Part shown: positions 46,107-55,779 of the stretch, piece after piece
Numbering within the stretch: position 1 is the stretch's first letter
Layout of the letters: each line of letters starts with the position of its first letter
Assembly (NCBI RefSeq): GCF_020523625.1
Contig: NZ_JAJAQH010000006.1
Coordinates: 124,001-188,000, forward strand
Reading direction: 5' to 3'
Origin: Methylovorus menthalis
GTDB taxonomy: Bacteria; Pseudomonadota; Gammaproteobacteria; Burkholderiales; Methylophilaceae
DNA length: 64,000 nt
Notes under the pieces: model-generated
The model's database searches: none
Seen by the model: only the letters and a program-made list of their open reading frames with translations
What the model was told of the DNA's origin: nothing
Translations under genes and position numbers: made by a program

Positions 46107-46136
46107 TTTCCCAAGCGTATGCGGCTAGGCTATAAT
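46107..46136 (+). promoter_or_regulatory. Candidate promoter for ribH-nusB
   Basis: A perfect TATAAT (46131-46136) with a weak -35 (TTTCCC, 46107-46112, spacing 18). The transcript would have a leader of about 120 bases before ribH. I saw no FMN riboswitch consensus in it. Confidence 0.45.
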
Positions 46137-46264
46137 TCAGCCTTAATTTTCCCGTTTGACGCATGTGCTTGTCTTTAAAATGCAATGGCATAGCGTCATC
46201 CAGCATTGGACATCAAGTAATTCTCGGCCCTGGCCTTTCTAAATTTAAAGTATGTGGAGTAAAT

Positions 46265-46714
46265 GTGAGAGAACTCGCGATTGATTTAAACGGTTCCGGT
46301 TTGCAAATCGGCATTGTCCTGTCCCGCTTTAACAGCGATGTTGGTCAGGGCCTGCTGGCAGCCTGCAAAGCCGAGCTGCTGAAGCGCGGCGTGGCAGAAG
46401 ATGCCATTACCCTAGCAACTGTCCCCGGCGCGCTGGAAACCCCTTTGGTATTGCACCATATGGCGGATAGCCAGAGATTCGATGCCCTGATTGCCCTGGG
46501 TGCGATTATTCGTGGTGAGACTTATCACTTTGAAGTGGTTTCAAATGAATCTGCGCGCGGCATTTCCGAAGTTCAGCTGAATACTGGCGTACCTGTTGCC
46601 AATGCTATCCTCACTACCGAAAATGACGAGCAGGCGCTGGAGCGTGTTGCCGTTAAGGGTGCCGAAGCTGCTGCTGTTGCAATTGAGATGGTTAACCTGT
46701 TGAAGGCCTTATGA
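46265..46714 (+). CDS. ribH: 6,7-dimethyl-8-ribityllumazine synthase
   Basis: 149 residues from GTG 46265, chosen because GGAG stands 7 bases upstream and the family begins near here; the frame stays open to an ATG at 46163, but those residues are not family-like. Motifs: [47 protein letters not shown] and [15 protein letters not shown]. It condenses the pyrimidinedione with dihydroxybutanone phosphate in riboflavin synthesis. Overlaps nusB by 4 bases, a common pairing. Confidence 0.95.
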   Translation: MRELAIDLNGSGLQIGIVLSRFNSDVGQGLLAACKAELLKRGVAEDAITLATVPGALETPLVLHHMADSQRFDALIALGAIIRGETYHFEVVSNESARGISEVQLNTGVPVANAILTTENDEQALERVAVKGAEAAAVAIEMVNLLKAL

Positions 46715-47187
46715 GCGACACCGATCAAAAGCCTGGCGATGCCAAGCCGGTAAAAGCCTCGAGAAATCGTCGCAAATCACGCGAGCTTGCCCTGAAAGGC
46801 ATTTATCGCAACCTGATGAATCAGGCCGATTTTCGCGCCATCCTGCGTGAGCTGGCGGACGAGCCGGAGTTTGACAAGGCAGACCAGGAATATCTGCGCA
46901 AATTGCTGGACGGTGTGCTCGCCGAGCGCGAAGAGCTGGACAGACGCATTGCGGTATTTGTGGATAGACCCATACAGGAACTCAGCCCGATTGAGCATGG
47001 CATTCTTTGCCTCTCGGCTTATGAACTGATTTTCGACCTGAGCATTCCCTATCGCGTGGCGATCAATGAAGGTGTCGAACTTGCCAAGATTTATGGCGGC
47101 ACCGATGGTCACAAATACGTCAATGGTGTGCTCGACAAGCTTGCTGCCGAAGCCCGTCCGGGCGAAGTAAGTCGCCATACGCGCTAG
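46711..47187 (+). CDS. nusB: Transcription antitermination factor NusB
   Basis: 158 residues, all-helical. The basic N-terminus ([21 protein letters not shown]) binds boxA RNA. The family signature is [37 protein letters not shown]. It acts with NusE/S10 in rRNA antitermination. Start overlaps the ribH stop (ATGA). Confidence 0.95.
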   Translation: MSDTDQKPGDAKPVKASRNRRKSRELALKGIYRNLMNQADFRAILRELADEPEFDKADQEYLRKLLDGVLAEREELDRRIAVFVDRPIQELSPIEHGILCLSAYELIFDLSIPYRVAINEGVELAKIYGGTDGHKYVNGVLDKLAAEARPGEVSRHTR

Positions 47188-47356
47188 TTATCATCCCGAT
47201 GGCGGGACGTGTCAACTCTCGTCCTGCCCATCTTCAATTTCCCCTGTGTCCCATGTAAGATCAATTGCTTGGTCAGGCTTCTGCTGACCAGCAAGTGGGT
47301 GGCTTTACTGCCATATTTCCCTAATTTCATGGCCAGCAGGTTTGGAAAGAATTCTC

Positions 47357-48055
47357 ATGGCAAAGCTGGTGTTTTCGCTGGATGGCAATCTGCTGGGGGA
47401 ATACTCCCTCGACAAACCTCTCCTGCGCATCGGCCGTCGTCGCGATAACGACATCGCCATCGACAATCTCATGATCAGTGGCGAGCATGCACAAGTGATG
47501 TGTATCGGCCAGCATGCCTTGTTGCAGGACCTGGATAGCACGAACGGCACCATGCTCAATGGCGTGCGTGTCAAGCAACAGGTATTGCAGCACGGTGACA
47601 TCATCATGCTTGGACATTATCAATTGCGTTATTGGGATGAGGCAGGCTACTCGGGTGACCACTCCCTTACCGACGCTGTAGTGGTTTCGCTAGAAGAACC
47701 TGGGGCGCGCCTGTTTTCCCAGGAATTGCCGTCTGAAGATACAGCCGCTATAGCTGGGAAATTCTTTGGTCGGCTCTATGTCATTAGTGGGCCTGATTTC
47801 GGCAAGGACATCCTGCTAAACCAGGCTGTCATCACCATAGGCGGGGCAGGTTTGCCTGTCGCTATTATCTTGCAGGAAGGGCCTGATTACCTTATTCAGG
47901 CGTTGGATGGTGGCGAATCGCTGACGGTGAATGGTAGTCCGCTCGCGAATAGCATTGGAGGGCATATGGGCCAGCGGCTGCAGGATCACGATCTCATTGC
48001 GTATGCTGGGGTGAAAATGGAGTTTTATCTGACGGCGGATGAAAATCAGCGGTAA
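47357..48055 (+). CDS. FHA-domain protein
   Basis: 232 residues from ATG 47357; the GGAAAG upstream is the ribosome site, so the TTG at 47342 is unlikely. The first FHA domain (about 5-90) has the phosphothreonine-binding motifs RIGRRRDNDIAIDN, SGEHAQV and DLDSTNGTMLNG. The second half (about 130-225: RLYVISGPDFGKDILLNQAVITIGG ... LTVNGSPLANS) looks like a second, degenerate FHA fold lacking the Arg-Ser-His set. No kinase or phosphatase gene is adjacent. Cytosolic; partner unknown. Confidence 0.85.
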   Translation: MAKLVFSLDGNLLGEYSLDKPLLRIGRRRDNDIAIDNLMISGEHAQVMCIGQHALLQDLDSTNGTMLNGVRVKQQVLQHGDIIMLGHYQLRYWDEAGYSGDHSLTDAVVVSLEEPGARLFSQELPSEDTAAIAGKFFGRLYVISGPDFGKDILLNQAVITIGGAGLPVAIILQEGPDYLIQALDGGESLTVNGSPLANSIGGHMGQRLQDHDLIAYAGVKMEFYLTADENQR

Positions 48056-48078
48056 GCCTCCGCTAGCCGGTTGCTTGT

Positions 48079-48816
48079 TTAAAGCAGGCTGCTGGTGCAG
48101 CCAGTGGCATCCAGCCTGAGATAGCTGCCCTGCTCATACCAGTCGCCCAATACCCAGCGTTGACAACTGTGCCCATGCAGCGTGAGCTGATGGCAGGCGG
48201 GTCTGTGGGTATGGCCGTGTATCAGCAGTTCGGGGTATTCCCAGGTTGAGAATAAAGCGGCGACAGCCTCGTCGTTAACATCCATGATCTCGGCCTGCTT
48301 GATGGATTTCTCGGACTCGCTACGCATGCGGATAGCTTCAATCTGCATTTTGCGGGTGGCCAGAGACTGTTGAAGAAAGCCTTGCTGCCACTCAGCTTGG
48401 CGCACTTGCTGGCGGAATTGCTGGTAGGCAATATCATCCGTACACAGCAGATCCCCATGGCTCAGCAACACCCGCTTGCCATAAAGCTCGTGCAGCACAG
48501 GGTCAGCCAGTAGCGTTACGCCAGAGGCTTCAGCAAAGTGCTCACCGATCAGAAAGTCACGATTGCCATGCATGAAGTAGCATGCGGTGCCGGATTGCGT
48601 GAGTGCGCGCAGTCCGTGGATGATAGTCTGGTGATGAGGGTCGACGACTTCATCATCGCCTGCCCAGTATTCAAACAGATCACCCAGAATATACAGCCGC
48701 TCGGCTTCACGGGCCTGGCCTTGCAGCAGATGCAGAAATGCCCGGCTGATTTCCGGCCGGGCATCGCACAAGTGCAGATCGGAAATGAACAAGCTATACG
48801 GTAAGGTAGCGCTCAA
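48079..48816 (-). CDS. lpxH: UDP-2,3-diacylglucosamine diphosphatase LpxH
   Basis: 245 residues with metallophosphoesterase motifs FISDLHL, GDLFEYWAGDDE, HGNRDFLIG, LSHGDLLCTDD and IHGHTHRPACH. LpxH removes UMP from UDP-diacylglucosamine to give lipid X in lipid A synthesis, at the inner face of the inner membrane. It is the last gene of a leftward group of envelope and folding genes, 41 bases after ppiB. Confidence 0.95.
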   Translation of the reverse strand: MSATLPYSLFISDLHLCDARPEISRAFLHLLQGQAREAERLYILGDLFEYWAGDDEVVDPHHQTIIHGLRALTQSGTACYFMHGNRDFLIGEHFAEASGVTLLADPVLHELYGKRVLLSHGDLLCTDDIAYQQFRQQVRQAEWQQGFLQQSLATRKMQIEAIRMRSESEKSIKQAEIMDVNDEAVAALFSTWEYPELLIHGHTHRPACHQLTLHGHSCQRWVLGDWYEQGSYLRLDATGCTSSLL

Positions 48817-48857
48817 TGCATTTCCATCTGTAATTGGTGTGGGCTGAGTCGCTTGAA

Positions 48858-49349
48858 TTAAACGACTTCAGCGCGCTCGATAATTACGCTCTCCACAGGC
48901 ACATCCTGATGGCCATTACGGCTGCCAGTTTTTACCTTCTTGATCTTGTCGATCACTTCAGTACCGGCCGTTACCTTGCCAAATACACAGTAACCCCAGC
49001 CTTGGGCGGTCGGGGAGGTGAAGTTGAGGAAGTCATTGTCTGCAACATTGATGAAGAACTGGCTGCTTGCCGAATCTGGATTCGGGGTGCGGGCCATGGC
49101 AATGGTGTAGGCCTTGTTGACCAGACCATTGTTCGCTTCATTCTTGATAGGCGCATTGGTCGGCTTCTGGCTCATGCTGGGCTCAAAGCCGCCGCCTTGA
49201 ATCATGAAGCCATCAATCACACGATGGAAAATGGTGTTGTTGTAAAAGCCGCTTTCCACGTATTCCAGAAAGTTGGCAACCGTCGCAGGCGCTTTTTCAG
49301 CATCCAGTTCCAGGGTGATTTCACCAAAATTGGTATGAAGTTTAACCAC
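48858..49349 (-). CDS. ppiB: Cytosolic peptidyl-prolyl cis-trans isomerase (cyclophilin)
   Basis: 163 residues without signal peptide. It has the cyclophilin core [57 protein letters not shown] and [19 protein letters not shown]. The catalytic Arg is in FHRVI. It accelerates Xaa-Pro isomerisation. The start overlaps the stop of the exported paralogue by 8 bases. Confidence 0.94.
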   Translation of the reverse strand: MVKLHTNFGEITLELDAEKAPATVANFLEYVESGFYNNTIFHRVIDGFMIQGGGFEPSMSQKPTNAPIKNEANNGLVNKAYTIAMARTPNPDSASSQFFINVADNDFLNFTSPTAQGWGYCVFGKVTAGTEVIDKIKKVKTGSRNGHQDVPVESVIIERAEVV

Positions 49350-50010
49350 GTTTTTTTCCTTTAAGAGCAGGTTTTGAAGAGGGGGGCGTGGGCACAGCGC
49401 GCACTGGTTGTTCTGGCTCCACGGGTGTATCCAGGGTGGTGACTTTTTCGATCACTACATTTTCAACCGGTACATTCTCGAATTTGCCCATATTTTTGGT
49501 CGGGATTTTGGCCATCTTTTCAACGATGGACATGCCGCGGATGACTTTGCCAAACACGCAGTAACCAAAATAAGCCGGATCAGGTTTATAGAAATTGAGG
49601 AATTTATTGTCCGAAAGATTGATGAAAAACTGGGAGCGCGCCGAGTTCGGGTCAAAGGAACGGGCCATGGCCAGGGTGCCGGGTTCATTCTTCAATCCAT
49701 TATTAGCTTCGTTCTCAATCGGGTTGTAGGTGCTTTTTTCCTGAAAATCAACGGCGAAGCCGCCACCTTGCACCATAAAGCGATCAATGATGCGGTGGAA
49801 CATGGTTCCCGTGTAAAAGCCGCTTTGCACATACTGCATGAAGTTGGCTACGGTCTTCGGTGCGCGGTCAGGATACAGTTCGACAATAAAACTGCCCAGG
49901 TTGGTTTGAAACTCTAGCTGCGGTTTTTGGCTGTGAACGCCATCGGCCATGGCGACAGGCGTGCACAACAAAAGAATAAGAAATAACCACGCTTCCCATC
50001 GTGTCTGCAT
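49342..50010 (-). CDS. ppiA: Exported peptidyl-prolyl cis-trans isomerase (cyclophilin)
   Basis: 222 residues. A signal peptide ([14 protein letters not shown]) is followed by a full cyclophilin domain ([60 protein letters not shown]) and a Pro-rich basic tail ([20 protein letters not shown]). It is the periplasmic partner of the cytosolic cyclophilin encoded next, and the two overlap by 8 bases. Confidence 0.93.
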   Translation of the reverse strand: MQTRWEAWLFLILLLCTPVAMADGVHSQKPQLEFQTNLGSFIVELYPDRAPKTVANFMQYVQSGFYTGTMFHRIIDRFMVQGGGFAVDFQEKSTYNPIENEANNGLKNEPGTLAMARSFDPNSARSQFFINLSDNKFLNFYKPDPAYFGYCVFGKVIRGMSIVEKMAKIPTKNMGKFENVPVENVVIEKVTTLDTPVEPEQPVRAVPTPPSSKPALKGKKRG

Positions 50011-50032
50011 TGTTCAAGCTCCTCTGAAAGGG

Positions 50033-51262
50033 TCAAGCTGCCCCTTCGTATAATATTTTCCAGCGCTGCTCTTCATAAATCCAGTACTGGCGTTTCCGCA
50101 TGCGGCTATCCAGGAATTCACTTTTGTATTCCTGATCAAAACTGACAACCGCCATCGGAAATTGGCTATTAGGATAGCGGATCATGCTGAGATTGGATAG
50201 CACGATGCTGACTGGCTTCTTGTCGAACTGGATACGGCGCTTCTCTCGTGACCATCCATTAATGTCCGTTGTCTGGGTGAAAAAGCGGGAGGAGTAATGG
50301 CTGAGATAACGATCGGTATCTTGCGATTGCCAATCCTGACGCCATTGATCCACCGCTTTCTGTAATTGCGGCTGTTCCGGGGCGGGTTGTGTGACCCATT
50401 TCAGCTGGGAGACGATGATGAAGGGCGTGCCCCCTTGCTGCAATATGGGCCCTAATGTTTCCAGGTCAGGGTTGGAAATCACGACGCAGCCATCGCTTGC
50501 ACGGGGCGGGCGACTATAAGTATTGCTTGGCGTGCCATGCAGCCAGATGCCGTGTCCCTTTTTACCTTGCTGCTTATCCCACTCATTCGGATAGCTGAGT
50601 GGATAGGCTGCGCTACCGTAAAAATCAGGCAGTTTGCTATTCAGTTTACTGCTGGCTGTGTAAACGCCCAAGGGCGTGCGTTTGTCACCCTCGCTGGATT
50701 TCTCGCTGCCATTACGACCGATGGTCACGTAATAGTCCGCGACATAGGTGGGTTTGCCGCCAATATTTTGATAGAGATAGAGCCGTGATTTATCGGCATC
50801 CACCACGATGGCGTATTTCTGGCTGGAGTCGATTTGCCACAAGGGCTCTGGCACGCCTTGTGGGGCATGGCTTTCCAGATAGCGTTCAATACGCATGCGT
50901 GCTTCGGCTTTAAAGTCTTCAACAGAGGTCGAATTATTTTGCGGCGTATTGCCAAAGCCTTCCAGTTGCTGTGACTTTGCCATCAGCAGATCGCCGCGAA
51001 TCAGATAAGCCAGCTTGAAGTTGGGCGCAATCGAGATGAGCTCGTCTACGGTGGTCAGTGCCTGCTGCAACTGACCACGTGTGATCTGCAGCAAGCCCTT
51101 TACTACCAGGCTTTCCGGGTAATTGGGGCCGAAACTGCTGTTGCTGAGTGTGCCTGTGTAGTCCAGTCTATCCAGTGCGGGCACATTCCACGGCACCATG
51201 ATGGAGGCCATGAGCAGTATCTGTAAGAAGGTTTTGATCATATTCATGCAGTATTCAGTCAC
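50033..51262 (-). CDS. L,D-transpeptidase (YkuD) with C-terminal SnoaL/NTF2-like domain
   Basis: 409 residues; Met6 or Met8 may be the true start before the signal peptide (FLQILLMASIMVPWNVPA). A helical, TPR-like segment comes first, then the YkuD domain with YAIVVDADKSRLYLYQN, HGIWLHGTP and catalytic Cys259 in SDGCVVIS. The last 110 residues (AVDQWRQDWQSQDTDRYLSHYSSRFF ...) form an NTF2-like domain also found in the upstream TPR protein. It cross-links peptidoglycan 3-3 or attaches proteins to it in the periplasm. The TPR gene is 6 bases upstream. Confidence 0.9.
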   Translation of the reverse strand: MTEYCMNMIKTFLQILLMASIMVPWNVPALDRLDYTGTLSNSSFGPNYPESLVVKGLLQITRGQLQQALTTVDELISIAPNFKLAYLIRGDLLMAKSQQLEGFGNTPQNNSTSVEDFKAEARMRIERYLESHAPQGVPEPLWQIDSSQKYAIVVDADKSRLYLYQNIGGKPTYVADYYVTIGRNGSEKSSEGDKRTPLGVYTASSKLNSKLPDFYGSAAYPLSYPNEWDKQQGKKGHGIWLHGTPSNTYSRPPRASDGCVVISNPDLETLGPILQQGGTPFIIVSQLKWVTQPAPEQPQLQKAVDQWRQDWQSQDTDRYLSHYSSRFFTQTTDINGWSREKRRIQFDKKPVSIVLSNLSMIRYPNSQFPMAVVSFDQEYKSEFLDSRMRKRQYWIYEEQRWKILYEGAA

Positions 51263-51268
51263 CGGCGA

Positions 51269-52462
51269 CTAGCGGTCGGTCAGCTCCTGTTCAATCAACC
51301 AGCGGTTGCCGCCTTTTTTCAGCACTAGTGTTTTGTTGGTGCGCATGGCTGTGCCACCTGCGCGGTAACTTTGCTTGAAGCTGGCACGTACTAGATCCCC
51401 ATCCTGCTTGAGGCGCAGGTTGCTGATTTCAACTGAGATATTAGCCGGTGCGCTTATGCGTTGCTTGCGGGTTTTTTCCCAATCCTGGCGGGATTGTCCA
51501 TCCGGGGTTTTGAAGCCAGCCCCGTAGCTCGCCAGATAAGCGGACACATTTTTGTCTGACCAGGCTTTTGCCCACTGACGCACAGCTTGCTCAAGTGCCA
51601 GCTCATCCAAACTGTTGCCTGGTTTTGCTTGTTCCTGTGGTTTGGCTGCTTCCGTCGGTTTGCTGGGTTCGGGGGCTTGGGGTGTCACAGGTTTTACCGT
51701 AGCCTCGGCCTGTATTCCCGGCTTCGCTGCAGCCGGCTTGGCGTCCACAGTTTTTGCTTCAGTTGGCTTGATCTCCGTCACAACCGAGGCGGGCCTTTGA
51801 GGGACGTCAGGTTTGGTTGGTATTTCATGCTTGATCACTGGCTTGGGCTGTTCCAAAGGCTTGACGAGGCTATTGTTCGGGGTTGATGCAAGGGGCAGGG
51901 TACCAGCAAAGTTCGGCCCTGGCAGGGATTGGCTTGCCAGCAGGATGGATTGCGGGGCGTTGGTCAAGCTCTTGATCAATGTCAGTTTACTTTCTGGACG
52001 CGCGCTACCGCTATTCAGTTGCAATGCCTTGTCATAGGCTTGCGATGCCAGGCGCGCATATATGTCCCCCAGATTTTCATGGGCGGTAGCATAACTCGGA
52101 TGAGTTTTGATCGCGCTTTCAAGAGCTTTGCGGGCCTTGTCATACTCCCCGCGTTCGGCATACAGCACGGCCAGATTGTTATATGGCTCTGGCAATGATG
52201 GGTATTTTTCCGTCATGTCGACAAAGGCCTTCATGGCTTCGTCGCGTTTTCCTGTTTCTGTGAGGATAATGCCGCGTAGAAACAGGGCATCCACGCTCTT
52301 GGGGTTCTTGGCGATGTAGGCATTGAGCCGAGTCAACGCCTGGGGTGCCTGGCCTTGTTGAGCCAGCTGGGTAATGTCTTTGAGTTCGTCGGCCAGGGCG
52401 GCGAGAGGGAGGAGCAATGCCAGTACGAGAAACAAGGGGGGTAAAGTGCGCAGGGCGGGCAT
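51269..52462 (-). CDS. Periplasmic TPR protein with NTF2-like C-terminal domain
   Basis: 397 residues from ATG 52462, directly before a signal peptide (LFLVLALLLPLAALA); upstream in-frame codons are not needed. TPR-type repeats occupy about 30-165 (DALFLRGIILTETGKRDEAMKAF, YNNLAVLYAERGEYDKARKAL, AHENLGDIYARLASQAYDKAL). A long Pro/Lys/Ala-rich linker (about 195-290) leads to an NTF2-like domain (AVRQWAKAWSDKNVSAYLASYGAGF ...) paralogous to the end of the L,D-transpeptidase next to it. Probably a scaffold for envelope enzymes. Confidence 0.85.
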   Translation of the reverse strand: MPALRTLPPLFLVLALLLPLAALADELKDITQLAQQGQAPQALTRLNAYIAKNPKSVDALFLRGIILTETGKRDEAMKAFVDMTEKYPSLPEPYNNLAVLYAERGEYDKARKALESAIKTHPSYATAHENLGDIYARLASQAYDKALQLNSGSARPESKLTLIKSLTNAPQSILLASQSLPGPNFAGTLPLASTPNNSLVKPLEQPKPVIKHEIPTKPDVPQRPASVVTEIKPTEAKTVDAKPAAAKPGIQAEATVKPVTPQAPEPSKPTEAAKPQEQAKPGNSLDELALEQAVRQWAKAWSDKNVSAYLASYGAGFKTPDGQSRQDWEKTRKQRISAPANISVEISNLRLKQDGDLVRASFKQSYRAGGTAMRTNKTLVLKKGGNRWLIEQELTDR

Positions 52463-52604
52463 TGTGTTATACTTTTCGCGATTTCTTTTCAGTGCAACAA
52501 TTCTATCAATAGCAGGTTCAACCTCCAATAGCTCCCATGCAGACCATTGATTTATCTCACAATGCTGACTGAATGATGACCTTGGATTCGAGCGCCATCA
52601 TACC

Positions 52605-53975
52605 ATGTTAAAAATCTACAATTCCCTGGCTCGTGAAAAACAGACGTTTGTGCCTATTGTGGCTGGCAAGGTGAGCATGTATGTCTGTGGCATGACCGTC
52701 TACGACTATTGCCATCTGGGCCATGCCCGCGTGATGGTGGTGTTTGATATGGTTAACCGCTGGTTGCGCACCTCGGGGTATGAGGTGACCTATGTCCGCA
52801 ATATTACGGATATCGATGACAAAATCATCAAGCGTGCGCAGGAAAATGGCGAATCCATCCAGGCGTTGACCACCCGCTTTATTACTGCGATGGATGAGGA
52901 TGCGGCGCGACTGGGCGTCATGCGCCCTGATCTGGAGCCCAAGGCGACAGAACATATCACCGGTATGCTGGACATGATTGCTGCCTTGATTGAAAAAGGC
53001 TTTGCCTATCCTGCCGACAATGGTGATGTGTTTTACTCCGTCTCCAGTTTTGCTGGTTACGGCAAGCTCTCCGGCAAATCGCTCGAAGACCTGCGTGCAG
53101 GCGAGCGCGTCGAAATTGACCAATACAAACGTGACCCCATGGACTTTGTACTGTGGAAAGCCGCCAAGCCCGGTGAGCCCAGCTGGGATTCGCCCTGGGG
53201 CAAGGGCCGGCCAGGCTGGCATATTGAGTGTTCTGCCATGGGGGCTTGCCATCTGGGCCCGCATTTTGACATCCACGGCGGCGGGCAGGATCTGCAGTTC
53301 CCGCACCATGAAAACGAAATCGCCCAGTCAGAGGCGGCCAATGGCTGCACCTTTGTCAATTACTGGATGCATAACGGCTTCATACGCGTGGATGATGAGA
53401 AAATGTCCAAGTCTCTGGGCAACTTCTTCACCATCCGTCAGGTGTTGGAGAAGTATGATCCCGAGGTCGTGCGTTTCTTTATCCTGCGTGCGCAATACCG
53501 CAGCCCGCTGAATTATTCTGATCATCACCTTGATGATGCACGCCAGGCGTTGACTCGTCTTTACACGGCGCTGCGTGGGTTGTCATTGCCTTCCATCAGC
53601 ATTGATTGGCAGCAGCCGCAGGCGGCGCGCTTCAGGACTGCCATGGATGATGACTTCAATACCTCAGAAGCCTTTGCCGTCCTGTTTGAACTGGCGAGTG
53701 AAGTTAACCGGACAGCATCCCTGGCCGATGCGGCTCTGCTCAAGGCGCTTGCCGGTTTATTAGGGTTACTGGAACGTGATCCTGAAACTTTTCTCCAAGG
53801 GGATGAGTCTGCACAAGGGCGCTCTGCGGATGAGATTGAGCAATTCATACAATTGCGTTTGCAAGCGAGGCAAGCCAAAAACTTTGCCGAAGCGGATCGC
53901 ATACGCAAGCAACTGGCCGACGAAGGCATATTGCTGGAAGACACTCCACAGGGCACGAGCTGGCGTCGTGCCTGA
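52605..53975 (+). CDS. cysS: Cysteinyl-tRNA synthetase
   Basis: 456 residues, full length. The class I motifs are HLGH at 37-40 ([16 protein letters not shown]) and KMSKS at 266-270. The zinc ligands include Cys28 in [10 protein letters not shown], plus the WHIECSAM and [11 protein letters not shown] segments. Charges tRNA-Cys. Divergent from the envelope gene group. Confidence 0.97.
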   Translation: MLKIYNSLAREKQTFVPIVAGKVSMYVCGMTVYDYCHLGHARVMVVFDMVNRWLRTSGYEVTYVRNITDIDDKIIKRAQENGESIQALTTRFITAMDEDAARLGVMRPDLEPKATEHITGMLDMIAALIEKGFAYPADNGDVFYSVSSFAGYGKLSGKSLEDLRAGERVEIDQYKRDPMDFVLWKAAKPGEPSWDSPWGKGRPGWHIECSAMGACHLGPHFDIHGGGQDLQFPHHENEIAQSEAANGCTFVNYWMHNGFIRVDDEKMSKSLGNFFTIRQVLEKYDPEVVRFFILRAQYRSPLNYSDHHLDDARQALTRLYTALRGLSLPSISIDWQQPQAARFRTAMDDDFNTSEAFAVLFELASEVNRTASLADAALLKALAGLLGLLERDPETFLQGDESAQGRSADEIEQFIQLRLQARQAKNFAEADRIRKQLADEGILLEDTPQGTSWRRA

Positions 53976-54016
53976 TCCATGGCAAGCTTACGGAAAAATA
54001 GAGATATAATCACAGC

Positions 54017-54304
54017 ATGACCTTACGCAAGTCCATCCTCATGGTGTTGAGCTTATTGCTCTGCTTCAGCCTGTTTTCACAGCAGGCTGATTACGCCTAT
54101 GAAATGGACTATGACGATGTGGCGGTGGTGTTTAATGATGCCCCCCAAGTCGGCAGTGACGACAAGCTGGATTTCAATGATCCTGTCGTCATTCCTCTGC
54201 AGCCCATTAGCCTTTATTTGGCAGTGACAGCGATCAGCGCTGCACTAAGCAATCTGTACATCTCTCCCCCTATCACCCGGTTTCTCCGACCACCTCTGCT
54301 TTAA
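54017..54304 (+). CDS. Small acidic exported protein upstream of the metal-efflux operon
   Basis: 95 residues with a signal peptide (LMVLSLLLCFSLFSQQA), then an Asp/Tyr-rich stretch YAYEMDYDDVAVVFNDAPQVGSDDKLDFND and a hydrophobic end (ISLYLAVTAISAALSNLYISPP) closing with TRFLRPPLL. It could be a periplasmic metal-binding accessory, as small exported proteins often precede czc-type operons, but no homology is recognised. The operon's channel gene starts 167 bases downstream. Confidence 0.55.
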   Translation: MTLRKSILMVLSLLLCFSLFSQQADYAYEMDYDDVAVVFNDAPQVGSDDKLDFNDPVVIPLQPISLYLAVTAISAALSNLYISPPITRFLRPPLL

Positions 54305-54380
54305 TTTCCAACCCATGCAAGGTTGGCGTAACCTTTGCTAACCATTTAACGGTCTGCGAGCGGTTACGCCTGTCTCGATA

Positions 54381-54396
54381 GTGTTGATATCAACAC
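54381..54396. promoter_or_regulatory. 16-bp palindrome upstream of the efflux operon
   Basis: GTGTTGATATCAACAC is a perfect palindrome 76 bases before the channel gene. It lies next to an inverted repeat GGCGTAACC (54325-54333) and GGTTACGCC (54362-54370). It may be a repressor or metal-sensor operator; no regulator gene is in view. Confidence 0.45.
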
Positions 54397-54471
54397 CAAG
54401 GCTTATTGTGGCCGCATTTTTGTATTACTGTTGCAATTGTCAGTTAGCGTCAGTAATGAGACACGGAAGCT

Positions 54472-55779
54472 ATGAATATACAAATCAAGAGTATTAAGCA
54501 CCATCATGGTGCAGGGGGTTCGTCGGTGGCGAATATAAAAAACAAGAGTCTGATGAGTGGCCTGATGCTAGTGATGGTTTTGTATGCCAGCATTGCTCAG
54601 GCACAAACTGAACTGGGTTTGCGCGATGTGCTGGACAGTGCGATGGCACAAAACCCGGTCATGGCCATGTCTCAAGCACAACAAGATGCTGCTAACGCAG
54701 CAGTGACTACGGCCACGGCTTATATTAATCCCGAGTTTGAAGTGGCTGCCGGGCCAACCCGCAGTCGGACTGGCTCCAATGAAGTAGGCACAAAATGGGA
54801 TGTGGGAATTTCGCAGCCGCTGGAGTTCCCTGGTGTGAGGGGTGCGCGTCGTGACATGGCCGAGTCAAATGTCCGGGCGGCCGGCGTTAGCCGTACGCTG
54901 ACAGGCATTGAGCTGCGGTCCCGCGTGAAATCGGCTTTTTACGATGTGCTGCAACGGCAGGCTGTGCTGCGACTGGTAGAAGGCGATCGCAATCTGCTGC
55001 AACAAATCCGGGAGCGTGTGAAGCTGCGCGTGGATACCGGTGAAGCTGCCAAGTATGAGCTGATCAAGGCGGATACCGAAGCATTGGCGGCGGAGCGCGA
55101 TTATCAGGCTGCCCTTGTGCGCATCTCGGAAGCCAAGGCCTATTTACGTGGCCTAGTTGGTCCCGGCATGCCCATGGATTTTGATGTGAAGGGCGAACTG
55201 CCACTGGCCGATACCCTGCCAACGCTTCAGCAACTTCGTCAGAAAATCGATGAGAGCCCTCAATTGGCGCAGATCCGTGCCATACGCGAAGCTGCCGAGG
55301 CACGCCTTCGTCTGGAAGAAAAACTGCGTAATCCCGGCCTGACCCTGAAAGGGGGCTTTGAGCAGGATCCTGATTACTCCACCGTGCGCCTTGGGGTTGC
55401 GATTCCTTTGCCCGTGTGGAATCAGCGGCAAGGCCCGATCGCCGAAGCCGCTGCCGGCGTGCGTCAGGTAACCGCGGCCCTGAGTGAGCGCGAGTTATCT
55501 TTGCAGCGCGATGTGGACTCTGCCTATCAGCGCTACCTGATTGCACAAGGGCAGGTGAATTCCTTTGAAAGCGGTTTGTTGAATCAGGCCGAGTCGGCAC
55601 TTAAGGTTGCCGAGTCCGCCTACCGCTTTGGCGAGCGCGGCATTCTGGATTACCTGGATGCGCAGCGCACCTACCGCGCCGTACGCAAGGATTATCTAGC
55701 CGCACGCTACGATTACGTTAACTCGATGCTTGAGATTGAGCGTCTGCTTGGCACTGAACTTCTGGAGGTTAAGTCTTAA
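54472..55779 (+). CDS. czcC: Outer-membrane efflux channel (CzcC/TolC family)
   Basis: 435 residues. An N-terminal stretch with HHH precedes the signal region (LMLVMVLYASIAQA). Two repeats of long coiled helices are typical of TolC-like trimers (AQQDAANAAVTTATAYINPEFEVAAGP, RVKLRVDTGEAAKYELIKADTEALAAERDYQAAL, SAYRFGERGILDYLDAQRTYRAVRKDYLAARYDYVN). First gene of the RND set; its TAA shares a base with the ATG of the adaptor gene. Confidence 0.9.
   Translation: MNIQIKSIKHHHGAGGSSVANIKNKSLMSGLMLVMVLYASIAQAQTELGLRDVLDSAMAQNPVMAMSQAQQDAANAAVTTATAYINPEFEVAAGPTRSRTGSNEVGTKWDVGISQPLEFPGVRGARRDMAESNVRAAGVSRTLTGIELRSRVKSAFYDVLQRQAVLRLVEGDRNLLQQIRERVKLRVDTGEAAKYELIKADTEALAAERDYQAALVRISEAKAYLRGLVGPGMPMDFDVKGELPLADTLPTLQQLRQKIDESPQLAQIRAIREAAEARLRLEEKLRNPGLTLKGGFEQDPDYSTVRLGVAIPLPVWNQRQGPIAEAAAGVRQVTAALSERELSLQRDVDSAYQRYLIAQGQVNSFESGLLNQAESALKVAESAYRFGERGILDYLDAQRTYRAVRKDYLAARYDYVNSMLEIERLLGTELLEVKS

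Noticed and set aside
46137-46264. Possible FMN riboswitch in the ribH leader
   Set aside because: The conserved RFN-element sequence blocks are not present; the leader shows no matching set of stems.
54005-54010. TATAAT before the small acidic protein gene
   Set aside because: It ends only 6 bases before the ATG and has no -35 box at a suitable distance; it would require a leaderless message.
54440-54458. Pho-box-like GTCAG repeats upstream of the channel gene
   Set aside because: Spacing is 10 rather than 11 bases and the match to CTGTCAT is poor.
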